Assembly (NCBI RefSeq): GCF_003013815.1
Contig: NZ_PRLH01000185.1
Span: 1 to 64,000, forward strand
Length of the DNA: 64,000 nucleotides
Direction: 5' to 3'
Source: Cyanothece sp. BG0011
GTDB lineage: Bacteria > Cyanobacteriota > Cyanobacteriia > Cyanobacteriales > Microcystaceae
Within the stretch, counting starts at the first letter, position 1; each line of letters starts with the position of its first letter. The notes below the pieces were generated by a model, which was not told where the DNA came from, made no database searches, and saw nothing but the letters and a program-made list of their open reading frames with translations. Positions 1-9,700 of this stretch are shown piece by piece. Position numbers and translations under genes: made by a program.

Positions 1-52
1 TCGCGCGATTTTGCCCCGAAAGTGGGTTTAGGACCTCAGTAAGGCAAAATTT

Positions 53-76
53 AGGGGTCAACCACCGTTGACCCTT
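53..76. terminator. Hairpin upstream of clpS
   Basis: An 8-bp stem, GGGTCAAC pairing with GTTGACCC around a 4-base loop, extends by two weaker pairs. No U-tract follows, so it could be a terminator of a gene left of the window or a leader structure of clpS, whose start is about 90 bases away. Confidence 0.4.
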
Positions 77-164
77 CCCTAGGTTTTTGTGCCAAAAATT
101 GTTAAGATAGGAAAAAGACCGTAACAGTCCAATTCCCCAGAACTTTTCTAACGACTAAAGATCC

Positions 165-491
165 ATGAGTAAGAGACTATCCATCGGCATTCAAGGGATG
201 GCCACTTCAACGTCAACTGCGCCCAAAGGATCAACCGTTATTGATCGCAAACCCTATCCCAACTATAAGGTAATTGTTCTCAATGACGACTTTAACACCT
301 TCAATCATGTCGCCAATTGTTTAATGAAGTATATTCCGGGGATGAGTAGCGATCGCGCTTGGGAACTCACCGAACAAGTTCATTTTGAAGGGTTAGCCAT
401 TGTTTGGACTGGCCCCCAAGAACAAGCAGAATTGTACCATCAACAACTACGTCGTGAAGGGTTGACCTTGGCCCCACTGGAGGAAGCATAA
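165..491 (+). CDS. clpS: ClpS, adaptor of the Clp protease
   Basis: ClpS is the N-recognin that hands proteins with destabilising N-terminal residues to the AAA+ unfoldase ClpC/ClpA in the cytoplasm. The 108-residue product has a flexible N-terminal tail to about residue 33 and then the ClpS fold. The family motif YKVIVLNDDFNTF carries the NDD residues of the N-degron pocket, and the EQVHFEG stretch supplies the conserved histidine. Length is usual for the family. The start at 165 gives the longest tail, and the ATG at 198 is an alternative. DUF2103 follows after three bases, so the two are surely co-transcribed. Cyanobacteria often have two ClpS paralogues; I cannot say with certainty which one this is. 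The leucyl/phenylalanyl transferase aat, also an N-degron component, lies in the same window. Confidence 0.93.
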   Translation: MSKRLSIGIQGMATSTSTAPKGSTVIDRKPYPNYKVIVLNDDFNTFNHVANCLMKYIPGMSSDRAWELTEQVHFEGLAIVWTGPQEQAELYHQQLRREGLTLAPLEEA

Positions 492-494
492 ATT

Positions 495-785
495 ATGACC
501 CAAGGGGACAAAGGGAGGCTAGTTTGGAATCATTCGACTCATCTCGATGGGTTAATTCCTATCCTAGAAAAGCTGATTAACTATACCGGCATTAATACCG
601 TTACTCCTGGGGTGATTAGTCGTGCCAAAGGTCATTGTCCCCATTTGAAACTACGGGTTTCCGTTCCCATTCGTGGCGGTTATAAGGCGATCGCCCGACA
701 AGGAAAAACAGTACAAGAAGTGTTTATTGTCACCGATTTAAGCAAAAAAGAATTAGAATCAGCTATTGAAGAAGTGTTAAGTTAA
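495..785 (+). CDS. DUF2103 family protein
   Basis: A 96-residue protein of a conserved, mostly cyanobacterial family of unknown function (DUF2103). The sequence begins with a WNHSTHLDGLI segment and has a central RAKGHCPHLKLRV stretch with a Cys/His pair, followed by a basic segment and an acidic helical end. No signal peptide or membrane segment is visible, so it is likely cytoplasmic. It starts three bases after the clpS stop, so translation is probably coupled and the two may share regulation. Family assignment is from memory of the sequence pattern; a link to proteolysis is only suggested by the neighbour. Confidence 0.75.
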   Translation: MTQGDKGRLVWNHSTHLDGLIPILEKLINYTGINTVTPGVISRAKGHCPHLKLRVSVPIRGGYKAIARQGKTVQEVFIVTDLSKKELESAIEEVLS

Positions 786-799
786 CTGATTGTTGGAGA

Positions 800-2761
800 A
801 TGGGGAATCGGCAATGGGACACGGTGATCAAGATAGCTTATATCTTATTCATTTTCATAGTTATATTAATTTTACGTCCGTTAACTGTTTTAGCGGATGC
901 AGAAAGGGTTAGTTTAACCCCTGAATTACTGCAAGAAAGAATTAAATCACCGCAACTGCAAGAGGGTATTTTAACCCTTGATTTAACGGGTTTAGAGATT
1001 AATTTAACGGCAGAAAATAACGAATTTCAAGACGACTTTTATCATCAGTTACAAAATTATTTCAACCGTTCTGATCAAGCTATTGGTTTAGATTTTAGTC
1101 ACTCTTTAATCAAAGGAAATTTAATGGGTAGTTCTTTAGGACTATCCATAGTTCTTTCCCCCGAAGCGTTACCCCAGAATTTAACGAAGGCCGAACGAAC
1201 TATTATCGAATCTCATCCCCAATTTTCTGATCGATCTTTAGAACCGATGAGTTCTGTCATTTTACTGCGTGGATCATTAAAATTGAACCAGTCAAAAATA
1301 ACGGGACAGGTTGATTTTGCTAACACTTTATTTTTACAGAAAATTGAAGCGAATCATCTAAATGTAGGAAAAGCAACTAATTTTAATCATGCTAATTTTG
1401 GCAGAAAAACTGATTTTAGTCAATCCGTGTTTAAAGAAGATGCAAACTTTACTGGAACTCAATTTCAGGAAATAGCCAAATTTAATGAAGTTCAATTTTT
1501 AGGAGAAGCTAATTTTTATGATAGTCAGTTTAAGCAATCTGCTGATTTTAGTGATGTAATTTTTAATAAAGTCGTCAACTTTAGTCATACCTCTTGGTCA
1601 AATACAACGAAATTTATAAATGCTAATTGTCGCGATCGCATCTTATTTTCTAATAGTATTTTTTCAGAATTAGTTACCTTTGTCAATGCTACATTTGAGA
1701 AAACCATAGCCTTTCGGAATGTTTATTTTAGAAATACCCTCAACCTAAAAGATGTGAAATTATTAGGAATAATGGATTTTAGTAACGCTGAATTTTTCAA
1801 AGAGAAAGCCATTAATATTGCTGGTTTTGCCTTCGATTCAGATGGAGCAAAAATTTTAGGCAATACAGGAGAAATGGCTAAATATATGTATCTCAATAGT
1901 ATAGAAAGTAATGAAACCGTGTTACATAATTTTATTCAGAATTTTCGTGATTCTGAACAGATTCCCGATGCTAATCAATTAGAATATAAAAAACAAAAGC
2001 TAACCAAACAACAGTTATCAGAGAAAATTATTAGAACCCCCTATCAAGATTATTGGAGACTTAGCTTTATTCAAAAAGTAGGGTATTGGGTGTTATTAAA
2101 TGTTTTATTATTATTGAGTCAATATGGTACCAATTTTAGTTTGTTGTTGGGAGTAGGTTTAATTTCCATTGGTTATTTTGGGGTTTTATTTTGGTTAGTA
2201 GATCGTTGGCGCAGACGCTTGCCAACGCCCATTGTTCCTAATCTTTATGATACTATTTGTATGGTTAGTAGTGCCTCATCTTTATTATTTATAGGAATCC
2301 TAGAAATATTTAATTCTGCCGAATATCCTTTGATTACTTTGTTGTGTTTAAGTTTAATATTGATCCCGATTCCTTTATCTTTAGTGACTTTAATGTATGA
2401 GAGGGGAAGATATCATGATTTGATGGAAACTTCTTATTTTTTGTTAGATGGCGGGTTCCGACAATTACAATTATTAATTGTGCGTTTACCCATTATTCCT
2501 GAATTTCATTTTTTTCGCGATCGCTTTACCCCCTTAGTTTGGGAAAGACGTTGGAATTGGTTAAATTATTATGATTTTAGTTTAAATAATTTTCTCAAAT
2601 TAGGGTTTAATGATATTCGACTCAGAGATCAACATCTTCCTGGTTTAATCTCTGCTTTAGTCTGGTATCAATGGACATTAGGGATACTTTATATTGCCTT
2701 ATTATTTTGGACCCTTTCTCGTACCATTCCAGGATTAAATTTATTAATTTATTTGAAATAA
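800..2761 (+). CDS. Pentapeptide-repeat protein with C-terminal membrane domain
   Basis: A 653-residue protein. A hydrophobic segment at about residues 10-33 is a signal peptide or anchor. A region at about 150-330 has degenerate pentapeptide repeats of the A(D/N)F type (ANFTG, AKFNE, ANFYD, ADFSD and others), expected to form a right-handed quadrilateral beta helix. After a polar linker come several strongly hydrophobic segments between about residues 425 and 530 and one near the C-terminus, so the protein is probably membrane-anchored. The function is unknown. Such proteins in cyanobacteria are often annotated as pentapeptide repeat or putative ion-channel-associated proteins. It starts 14 bases after DUF2103 and may be the last gene of the clpS operon. 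Confidence 0.8.
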   Translation: MGNRQWDTVIKIAYILFIFIVILILRPLTVLADAERVSLTPELLQERIKSPQLQEGILTLDLTGLEINLTAENNEFQDDFYHQLQNYFNRSDQAIGLDFSHSLIKGNLMGSSLGLSIVLSPEALPQNLTKAERTIIESHPQFSDRSLEPMSSVILLRGSLKLNQSKITGQVDFANTLFLQKIEANHLNVGKATNFNHANFGRKTDFSQSVFKEDANFTGTQFQEIAKFNEVQFLGEANFYDSQFKQSADFSDVIFNKVVNFSHTSWSNTTKFINANCRDRILFSNSIFSELVTFVNATFEKTIAFRNVYFRNTLNLKDVKLLGIMDFSNAEFFKEKAINIAGFAFDSDGAKILGNTGEMAKYMYLNSIESNETVLHNFIQNFRDSEQIPDANQLEYKKQKLTKQQLSEKIIRTPYQDYWRLSFIQKVGYWVLLNVLLLLSQYGTNFSLLLGVGLISIGYFGVLFWLVDRWRRRLPTPIVPNLYDTICMVSSASSLLFIGILEIFNSAEYPLITLLCLSLILIPIPLSLVTLMYERGRYHDLMETSYFLLDGGFRQLQLLIVRLPIIPEFHFFRDRFTPLVWERRWNWLNYYDFSLNNFLKLGFNDIRLRDQHLPGLISALVWYQWTLGILYIALLFWTLSRTIPGLNLLIYLK

Positions 2762-2810
2762 ATCCTATTCTCACATCTTGCACCTGCGATTAAATTAGCT
2801 AGTTTAGAGA

Positions 2811-2838
2811 GGCAATAGGCAATAGGCAACAGGCAACA
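2811..2838. repeat. Heptanucleotide tandem repeat (STRR type)
   Basis: Four tandem heptamers are seen: GGCAATA twice, then GGCAACA twice. Short tandemly repeated heptamers of this kind are a known feature of cyanobacterial intergenic DNA. A related array of GGCAAGA and GGCAAAA units occurs at 61655-61682. Confidence 0.8.
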
Positions 2839-2934
2839 GAATTGATTTTAACTGTCACTGGTTAAGAATTGATTTTCGTTGTTTTATTATTTAGTTTTTA
2901 TGTACTGGTGTAAGATATCAGTATTCCTTGTTCC

Positions 2935-2980
2935 TACCCCCCTGCCCACACCCCCCTTTATAAGGGGGGCAGGGGGGGTT
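2935..2980. repeat. C-rich/G-rich inverted repeat
   Basis: Runs of C (with CCCTGCCC) are followed by TTTATAA and complementary runs of G. The hairpin abuts the stop codon of the convergent mscS gene and follows the pentapeptide gene, so it may act as a bidirectional terminator. Related C-rich/G-rich hairpins lie at 27762-27834 and 47261-47296, which suggests a dispersed repeat family. Confidence 0.65.
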
Positions 2981-4310
2981 AAATATCTGGGTTCTCAGGA
3001 ATGGGGGAATTGCGGAAAATTAACGTATAAATATCCGTCGGCATCTCAATATTCGCTTTTTCTAAAGCCTCCTTAATACCATGAGTTACCAGAGACGTAG
3101 TTGAAAGAAAACCAGCCCGTCGCGAATCGACCCAAAAGCGAACTTCTAAATTAACAGTGCTTGCGGCCAGTTCTTTGACTAAGATTTCAGGAACCGGAAT
3201 TTTTTCGACTTCTGACATCTTTTCAAGTACCTGATAAATAATCTGTTGAGCTTCGTTAATATCTGCCTCATAATCAATACCAACTATCACAAAACTACGA
3301 CGACGCGGAGCGGCAGTATTGTTAGTAATACTAGCTTGAAATACTTCTTGATTGGGAATATAAACAAACCGTCCATCGTAAGTTTTTATGGTGGTTGAGC
3401 GTAACTGAATTTGAGTAACGGTTCCTTCATAATCGTCGATAACCACTTGATCATTAATCCGAAAGGGTCGAGCAGCGAGTATAATCACCCCAGAAATATA
3501 GTTACTCAAAACATCTTTGAGACTGAAACCAATGGCAACACTGGTGAGTCCTAATGCCCCTAATAAAGCGGCAAAATCAATGCCAAGAACCCCTAAAGCA
3601 ATGACACAGCCCATCACCCACACTGCCCCATAACTGAGTCGTCCAATGAGAATTTCCGAACTAGAATCTCCTTCTGTTTGTTGCGCCCAGGTAAAGGCCG
3701 CATAGCGAACCCCTTTAGCTGCTCCCCAGGTTAGTCCGACGATAATGATTGCCCCTAAAAGAGAAGGTAGATTACTGATCGTATCCCTGAGCAGTTGACG
3801 AACGGTTCCGTAGAGTCGTTTTCCCACATCAATGGCTAAAGGGGGTTGCTCAAACGCTTGATTAAGTTGATTGGCCCATTTCTGTGCCAACTGTTCCACT
3901 GATAAGCCAAAATCTTGAGCATCTTGTTCAGTCACCGTCATCAGCACTCGATTATTGACTTGTAAAGTCGCTATTTTTCGCGAAGCGTCTAATTTAGCAC
4001 TCACTTCTCCAATGGATTTGGATTGAGTCACTAAACTAGCAATCCGTCGGTTCACAATGGCTGCTCGTTGGCGAGCATTCATCTGTGCTAAACTACCAAT
4101 TTGAAAAATGGGTTGACCCCGTACCAAAACATCAGCAAAGTAAACGCTATTATCAGGAGTCTGGTTTTCTATTTTAATCGATTCATTGAGCAAACTTTCT
4201 TCTTGAGTGAGTGCAGGAGGAACGATGACTACAACAAAGCTACCAACTACAACCAGTCCACAAATTTGACGATAAGCAAAGGCAATAGCATGGGAAAATA
4301 CTGTTTTCAT
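2979..4310 (-). CDS. MscS-family mechanosensitive channel
   Basis: A 443-residue member of the small-conductance mechanosensitive channel family, which releases osmolytes under hypo-osmotic shock. A hydrophobic N-terminal segment at about residues 14-35 looks like a signal peptide. A periplasmic region to about residue 180 follows, then transmembrane segments at about 183-205, 228-248 and a pore-lining helix rich in Gly and Ala (LLGALGLTSVAIGFSLKDVL, about 250-270). The cytoplasmic MscS beta domain comes next, with FRINDQVVIDDYEGTV and the conserved PNQEVF stretch. The N-terminal extension is larger than that of E. coli MscS but common in cyanobacteria. The TPR gene ycf37 lies 18 bases upstream in the same direction. 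Confidence 0.9.
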   Translation of the reverse strand: MKTVFSHAIAFAYRQICGLVVVGSFVVVIVPPALTQEESLLNESIKIENQTPDNSVYFADVLVRGQPIFQIGSLAQMNARQRAAIVNRRIASLVTQSKSIGEVSAKLDASRKIATLQVNNRVLMTVTEQDAQDFGLSVEQLAQKWANQLNQAFEQPPLAIDVGKRLYGTVRQLLRDTISNLPSLLGAIIIVGLTWGAAKGVRYAAFTWAQQTEGDSSSEILIGRLSYGAVWVMGCVIALGVLGIDFAALLGALGLTSVAIGFSLKDVLSNYISGVIILAARPFRINDQVVIDDYEGTVTQIQLRSTTIKTYDGRFVYIPNQEVFQASITNNTAAPRRRSFVIVGIDYEADINEAQQIIYQVLEKMSEVEKIPVPEILVKELAASTVNLEVRFWVDSRRAGFLSTTSLVTHGIKEALEKANIEMPTDIYTLIFRNSPIPENPDI

Positions 4311-4328
4311 AAGTAATATTCTATAATG

Positions 4329-4859
4329 CTATTTCGATGAAACGAGGCGTTTTTTTAATAATTCAGCCCGACGGTTAGCTACTTTATTATTCTCATCAAT
4401 TTTTAAGGTTTGTTCGTAGGTTTCTATGGCTTTGGCAATCATTTGCTTTTTCTCATAAGCATTCGCTAAATTATTAAGGGCAATAACATAGTCAGGATAG
4501 AGTTTTATGGCATCTTTGTAATTACGAATAGCCAGATCAACTTGTTCTTGAGAAAAATAGGCAAATCCCAGGGCATTATACATCAGGGCTTTATTTTCAG
4601 CTTCTATTTTTTCTCCTGTTTTGAACCCTTTTTGTAACAGATTTACCGCTTGAACATACATTTTTTTATCCAGATATAAACTCGCTAATTCATAATACTC
4701 CTCTGCGCTTCCTTTCTCTTTTTGTAGCTTTTCCTGCAATTTATAGAACCTATTTTCGGTGCGACGGGTTTTAATAATTTGTAGGAGGAGAAAAATCGCC
4801 AATCCCCCTAAAAAAATAACAATTCCTGATAAATAAATAATGGGCAATGTTTCGTTCAT
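4329..4859 (-). CDS. ycf37: Ycf37, TPR protein for photosystem I accumulation
   Basis: A 176-residue protein with one N-terminal transmembrane helix (about residues 8-27), a basic linker (KTRRTENRF), then three or so tetratricopeptide repeats (EEYYELASLYLDKKMYVQAV, ALMYNALGFAYFSQEQVDLA, VIALNNLANAYEKKQMIAKA). This length, the anchor and the KEKGSAEEYYEL segment match cyanobacterial Ycf37, homologous to plant PYG7, which assists assembly or stability of photosystem I in thylakoids. The identification is from recalled family features. It precedes the mscS channel gene by 18 bases on the same strand; a functional connection is not evident. Confidence 0.8.
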   Translation of the reverse strand: MNETLPIIYLSGIVIFLGGLAIFLLLQIIKTRRTENRFYKLQEKLQKEKGSAEEYYELASLYLDKKMYVQAVNLLQKGFKTGEKIEAENKALMYNALGFAYFSQEQVDLAIRNYKDAIKLYPDYVIALNNLANAYEKKQMIAKAIETYEQTLKIDENNKVANRRAELLKKRLVSSK

Positions 4860-4919
4860 TATGAGTGATCCTGATGTATAGTGATTGATTTAAGAGCTAA
4901 CTTTTAACGTCTAATCTCT

Positions 4920-5702
4920 TCAAGGAAGTCCCCAATACTGTAAACGGTTAGCCAACCAACCCGACGCTTTCCAGCGACCAATGGCTTGATTAACCTGACT
5001 CCGTAAACTAGCATACTGCAATCCTTTCGGCATCACCACCCCTAACCCTTCCCCTGATAGACGCACAGGAAGTTGATAATATTGGGGGTATTGTTGCACC
5101 CAACCCGATAACACGCTATTATCCGCAGCAAAAGCATCCACTTGTTCGGTTTCGAGTAACGTCATGGCTTCTTGATAGGAATTAACCCCGATGAGTTCCG
5201 CTTGGGGAAGTTCAGCCCGAATCACGGCAATGGTACTCGATCGCTCTAGAATGGCAATTTTTCCCTGGGAAAGATGGTCTATGGCGCGAATTCGGGGATT
5301 ATTGGTAATAATTCCTGTGCCGTCTAAATAATAATAGGGGCTAAACGCCACTAACCGTCCGCGGGAGGTGTTAATGGTCATACGGGCGATCGCTAGGTCT
5401 ACCTCTCCATCAATGACTTTTTGTAGACGTTCTTGATTACTGACCGGTTGTAAGACAATGGCTTGAGGATCGCCTAAAATATCTTCAGCTAGTTGTCTGG
5501 CTAAGTCAATTTCTAATCCTTGTAATTCATTCTCGTTGTTGCGAAATCCCAAAGGACGGATATTATCTTTAACGGCAACAATTAACTTGCCTCGTTGTTT
5601 AATTTCTTCTAAGGTAGCAGCTATCAAATTACTATTCCCTAGATTACAGATAACAATAATAGTCAAAGTTGAAACTATTTGTTTACTTAAAGGGTTAAAC
5701 AT
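4920..5702 (-). CDS. Amino-acid-type ABC transporter substrate-binding protein (SBP family 3)
   Basis: A 260-residue periplasmic binding protein. A signal peptide is visible at about residues 1-28, followed by the family start EEIKQRGKLIVAVKDNIRPLGFRNNENELQG and the LEIDLARQLAEDIL helix, then RLQKVIDGEVDLAIARMTI and a C-terminal TLLETEQVDAFAADNSVL lobe. This is the bacterial solute-binding family 3, which binds polar or other amino acids. No permease or ATPase gene is adjacent, so it is an orphan binding protein that either serves a transporter encoded elsewhere or acts as a sensor partner. It lies 39 bases downstream of a cyclic-di-GMP signalling pair on the same strand; that could be chance. 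Confidence 0.85.
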   Translation of the reverse strand: MFNPLSKQIVSTLTIIVICNLGNSNLIAATLEEIKQRGKLIVAVKDNIRPLGFRNNENELQGLEIDLARQLAEDILGDPQAIVLQPVSNQERLQKVIDGEVDLAIARMTINTSRGRLVAFSPYYYLDGTGIITNNPRIRAIDHLSQGKIAILERSSTIAVIRAELPQAELIGVNSYQEAMTLLETEQVDAFAADNSVLSGWVQQYPQYYQLPVRLSGEGLGVVMPKGLQYASLRSQVNQAIGRWKASGWLANRLQYWGLP

Positions 5703-5740
5703 AGAGGTAAGGGCTAAATATTTAATTCTGGACTAGCTGT

Positions 5741-6732
5741 TCATTGATCAGTGTCCATTATAGCAACTTGATTTCTGCCATTTTTTTTGGCTTTGAAAAG
5801 GGCTGAATCTGCCCGTTTGAGAATATCATCAATTTTTTCATCTTTGGGATCATAAGTTGCCACTCCAATACTTACGGTCACGTTAAGGGTTTTATCTGCT
5901 ATCTGCAAGGTTTCTTGTTGCATCGCTTGACAAACTCGTTGCGCTGCTTTGTAAGCCCCTTTTAAATCAGTATGGGGCAAAATAACCACAAATTCTTCCC
6001 CCCTAATCTTCCTAAATGACCTTGTTTGGCTAAAGCTTCTTCTTCTGTTTCTAGTCGTCCAATCAAGTCTACTCTACGCAGACAATTTAAGGTAATTTTC
6101 ACCATCATTTTCAGGGCTTCATCCCCTATATCATGACCATAAGTATCGTTGATGCTTTTAAATTTATCCACATCAATCATTAATAAAGAAAAAGGAGGAT
6201 TATAACGTTGACTCCGTTCAAATTCTTGCTTTCCTAGCTTAAAAAGGGAGCGACGGTTCAAAATTCCGGTTAATTCATCAGTGGCGGCAATGCGTTTCAT
6301 TTCTTCATAGGCTTTTGCCAGTTCATCTTTAGTTCTTTTAAGGTCTAAATGGGTTTTAATTCGGGCTAGAAGTTCAGGGGTTTTAAACGGTTTGGTAACA
6401 TAATCAACGGCCCCTGCTTCAAAGGCATTAATGAGATAATTCGTTTCAGTGGCTGCGGTTAAAAAAATAACGGGAATCTCTTCAGTTTTTGGGTTATGTT
6501 TGAGTTTTTTACATACTTCTATCCCATTCATTTCTGGCATCATTAAATCTAATAAAATTAAGTCAGGTTCGGTCACTTCAACCCGTTCTAAGGCTTGTTG
6601 TCCTGAGATAGCAAAGGTGGTTCCGTACCCTAATGTATCGAGAATTTCGATTAGTAATTGTAAATTTTTCCGAATATCATCTACCACCAAAATCAAAAAA
6701 TTTTCAGGTTTGAAAGGTTCTAAATTTTTCAT
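5741..6732 (-). pseudogene. Response regulator-diguanylate cyclase, frameshifted at the GGEEF motif
   Basis: Read as one gene this is a receiver domain followed by a GGDEF diguanylate cyclase. Receiver: ILVVDDIRKN, the phosphorylation site DLILLDLMMPEMNG and the lysine in YVTKPF. Cyclase: DELTGILNRRSLF and DVDKFKSINDTYGHDIGDEAL. At 5998-6003 there are six C on the plus strand (six G in the gene). One more G would read GRLGGEEFVVILP and continue to the stop at 5741. With six, the frame leaves the active-site loop, reads GGKNLWLFCPILI and stops, and the second half survives as an 82-codon open frame starting GTG at 5989. The lesion is a homopolymer indel in the catalytic motif: a true mutation, phase variation or a sequencing error. 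It follows the hybrid kinase after 29 bases. Confidence 0.88.
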
Positions 6733-6761
6733 TTTTTTGAAACAGGATTAAGCAACAACAG

Positions 6762-9700
6762 CTAATAATTTTTCTTTTGTAGCGATCGCACCATTGCCGG
6801 AAAACCCTCTAGAATGGTGCTGATGTTTTCACTATCACATTCTTGTCGCTGGGTTTCTAGACAATGAGCATAGTCAATTAGAATTTGACAATCATAGTCT
6901 TCTCCCCATTGTTTTAAACGTTGAGCAAATTGACGTAATTCTTGAGTAATCATCGTCTTTCGTAAATTATGCCATATTTTTTCTTCTTGATAAAGTTTCT
7001 TTAACAATTCGGGAGAAGTTGAGGTATATCTTCGGGATGAACTACAGTTATTTTCTTGAGGAATACTGATTAAAGGTTTTATTTGTCTATGGCTAAAAAG
7101 TTCTTTTAATACTGATAAAATTTGAAGCCGACTGATGGGTTTGATCAAGAAATATTGGCAAATTTCTTTTAATTTTTCCTGTTCTCGATCTTGAGAAGAA
7201 GCACTGACAATAACAATGGGAATCTCTTGACTGGTTGGACAATTTTTGAGAATTTTACTGGCTTCGTAACCATCAAGAATCGGCATTCGTAAGTCCATAA
7301 AAATCAGATCAACCTTGTATATTTTAACGATTTCTAGGGCTTCTTGTCCATCATTAGCTAGAAAAATTGTATGGTGAGTCTCCTCAAAATAACCAACTAA
7401 TAGGTCTCGGTTTGAAGCAATATCATCTACTATCAAAATAGTTAAAGGTGGGAGTTGATTAAAATCAATAGTTGTTACTTCCTTATCTGTCATCACGTCT
7501 TGATTTTTTCCGATGCTTACTTTAGGAAAAAATACAGTAAAAATGCTACCTTTACCCAGTTCACTATGTAAGTTAATGTTTCCTTTTAACATCTCAGTTA
7601 AGCGATGGGTGATAGTTAATCCTAGGCCAGTGCCACCATATTTGCGATTACTTTGCCCTTCAGTTTGGGTAAAGGCTTCAAAGACCCTTTTTTGTTGGTC
7701 TTCTGCAATACCGATCCCTGTATCTTCTACAGATATTTCTAAAGAACAATGGCTCGGTTTTTGCTCATTTTTTGACTGTAATAGTTGACTGTTTATTCTT
7801 ATTTTCACATATCCTTTTTCGGTAAATTTTAACGCATTACCCACTAAATTAAAAAGAATTTGTCTTAATCTTATCCCATCAAAGATAATAACATTAGGAA
7901 CTTGAGCATCGATATTAATTAATAATTCTAGTTGTTTTTGTTTTGCTGTTTCTGAAAACATTTGTTTAATTTCAAAAATCAAACCTTTTAAATCAATTGT
8001 TTCGTAAATAATTTCTATTTTTCCTGCTTCAATTTTTGATAAATCTAAAATATCATTGATTAAGGATAATAATATTTTACCTCCAGAACTGATAGACTCT
8101 AGATAATAACGGGAAGGTTCATCAGTAATTCTCTTATTGAGTAAGTCACAAAATCCTAAAATTGCATTCATAGGAGTTCTAATTTCATGACTCATATTAG
8201 CTAAAAACTCACTCTTGGCCTTATTAGCAACTTCTGCAGTTTCTTTAGCTTTTTCTAAAGCTTGTTGGTAGGCTTTTTTTTCTGTAATATCGGTAATAGT
8301 TCCTACTAAACGGTAAGGTTGACCTTGTTGATCTCGAATACATTTGCCTTTAGCTTCAATCCAAATATAATGACCATCACGATGTCGAATGCGATGGGTA
8401 TTTTTGTATATTTTTGTGTTACCTTGTAAATGGTTTTGTACATCTTGAATTGCTTGATCCAAATCATCAGCATGGAGATGATCCAACCAAGTTGCTAAAA
8501 CATTAGGTAACGGTTGATTTTCATAGCCTAAAATCTTCATCCATACGGGAGAATAATAAACTGTATCATCTCTTAAATCCCAATCCCAAATGCCGTCATT
8601 TGTTCCTGAAACGGCTAAATCATAGCGTCTTTCCCGTTCTCTTAACTCTTGTTCTATTACCTGCTTTTCAAAAATTTCTTGAGTCAAATTTTCATTTAAT
8701 ATTAGTAACTCTTCGGTTCTCATTTCTACAATACTTTCTAAGTTACGTTGATGTTTTTGTATAGATTCAAATTGATTTTTTAATATTTTTGTCATCATAT
8801 CAAAGTTTTTAGTCAGCTTTGAAAATTCATTTATTTTCATAATTGGCAAAGGTTCTTCTTGTTCACCTTTAAAAATCTTGTAGGGTAATTTTTCAGTCAC
8901 TTGAGCTAACTTTTTTAAAGGATTACTAATAAAACGACTAATGGAAACAGCTAAGAGTAAACCCAGGCAAGAGATGGCAAACATGATCGCCAGATTTTTG
9001 ATATAAAGTTGTTCTAAATAATTAAAATGTTGAGCGGTTTTTATCCTTATTATTAAAGACCAAGGTAAGAGAGGAAATAAACTGGTTTCTTTAACATAAA
9101 ATGACTTACGCCAACGAGTCATAATCGGTGTTCCTGGGGCGATAGGAAGCCACTGAAAAACCATATCATGGTCAGGACTTTTGCGAATTTCTCCCCCTTC
9201 TTTCCAGTCGAATACTTCTAAAGGCGTGAAGCTTGTTTGATTATCGGCAATGATTTTATTATCTTCATCAACTAAGATAGTTTGTAGATTAAATTGTTTT
9301 AATTGAATATCGACCAATCGAGAAAGTGTAGTTAACTCAAGAGAACCATAAACCACACCCGTTAAGCGAGAATGGGAAGCATTAAAAATAGGAAGCTGAA
9401 TGCCAATATGAGGAGTAGAAATTGCCTTATCTCTATGAACTTTAGTTATAATTGGTTTTTGGCTGATGGCTAATTCTTCTAAATTAATCACTTCATGAAC
9501 ATTCATCCCTATTAAAGTTTCTCCTAATTTATTGGTTGTAGGATAAGCTTGTAGAATAATCCCTTGATTATTGGTAATATAAATGTTCATAAAAGCAGGT
9601 AAAGCATTTTTAATTAATGCTAATGCTTGAGTTGAGTCTAATGTTGGTGACTCCGATAACATCAAGGTCAAAGCTTGAAGTCCTCGGAAATTTTGTTCAT

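Noticed and set aside
2879-3076. Small plus-strand open frame
   Set aside because: It reads through the C-rich hairpin and the end of the channel gene; composition is an artefact of the repeat.
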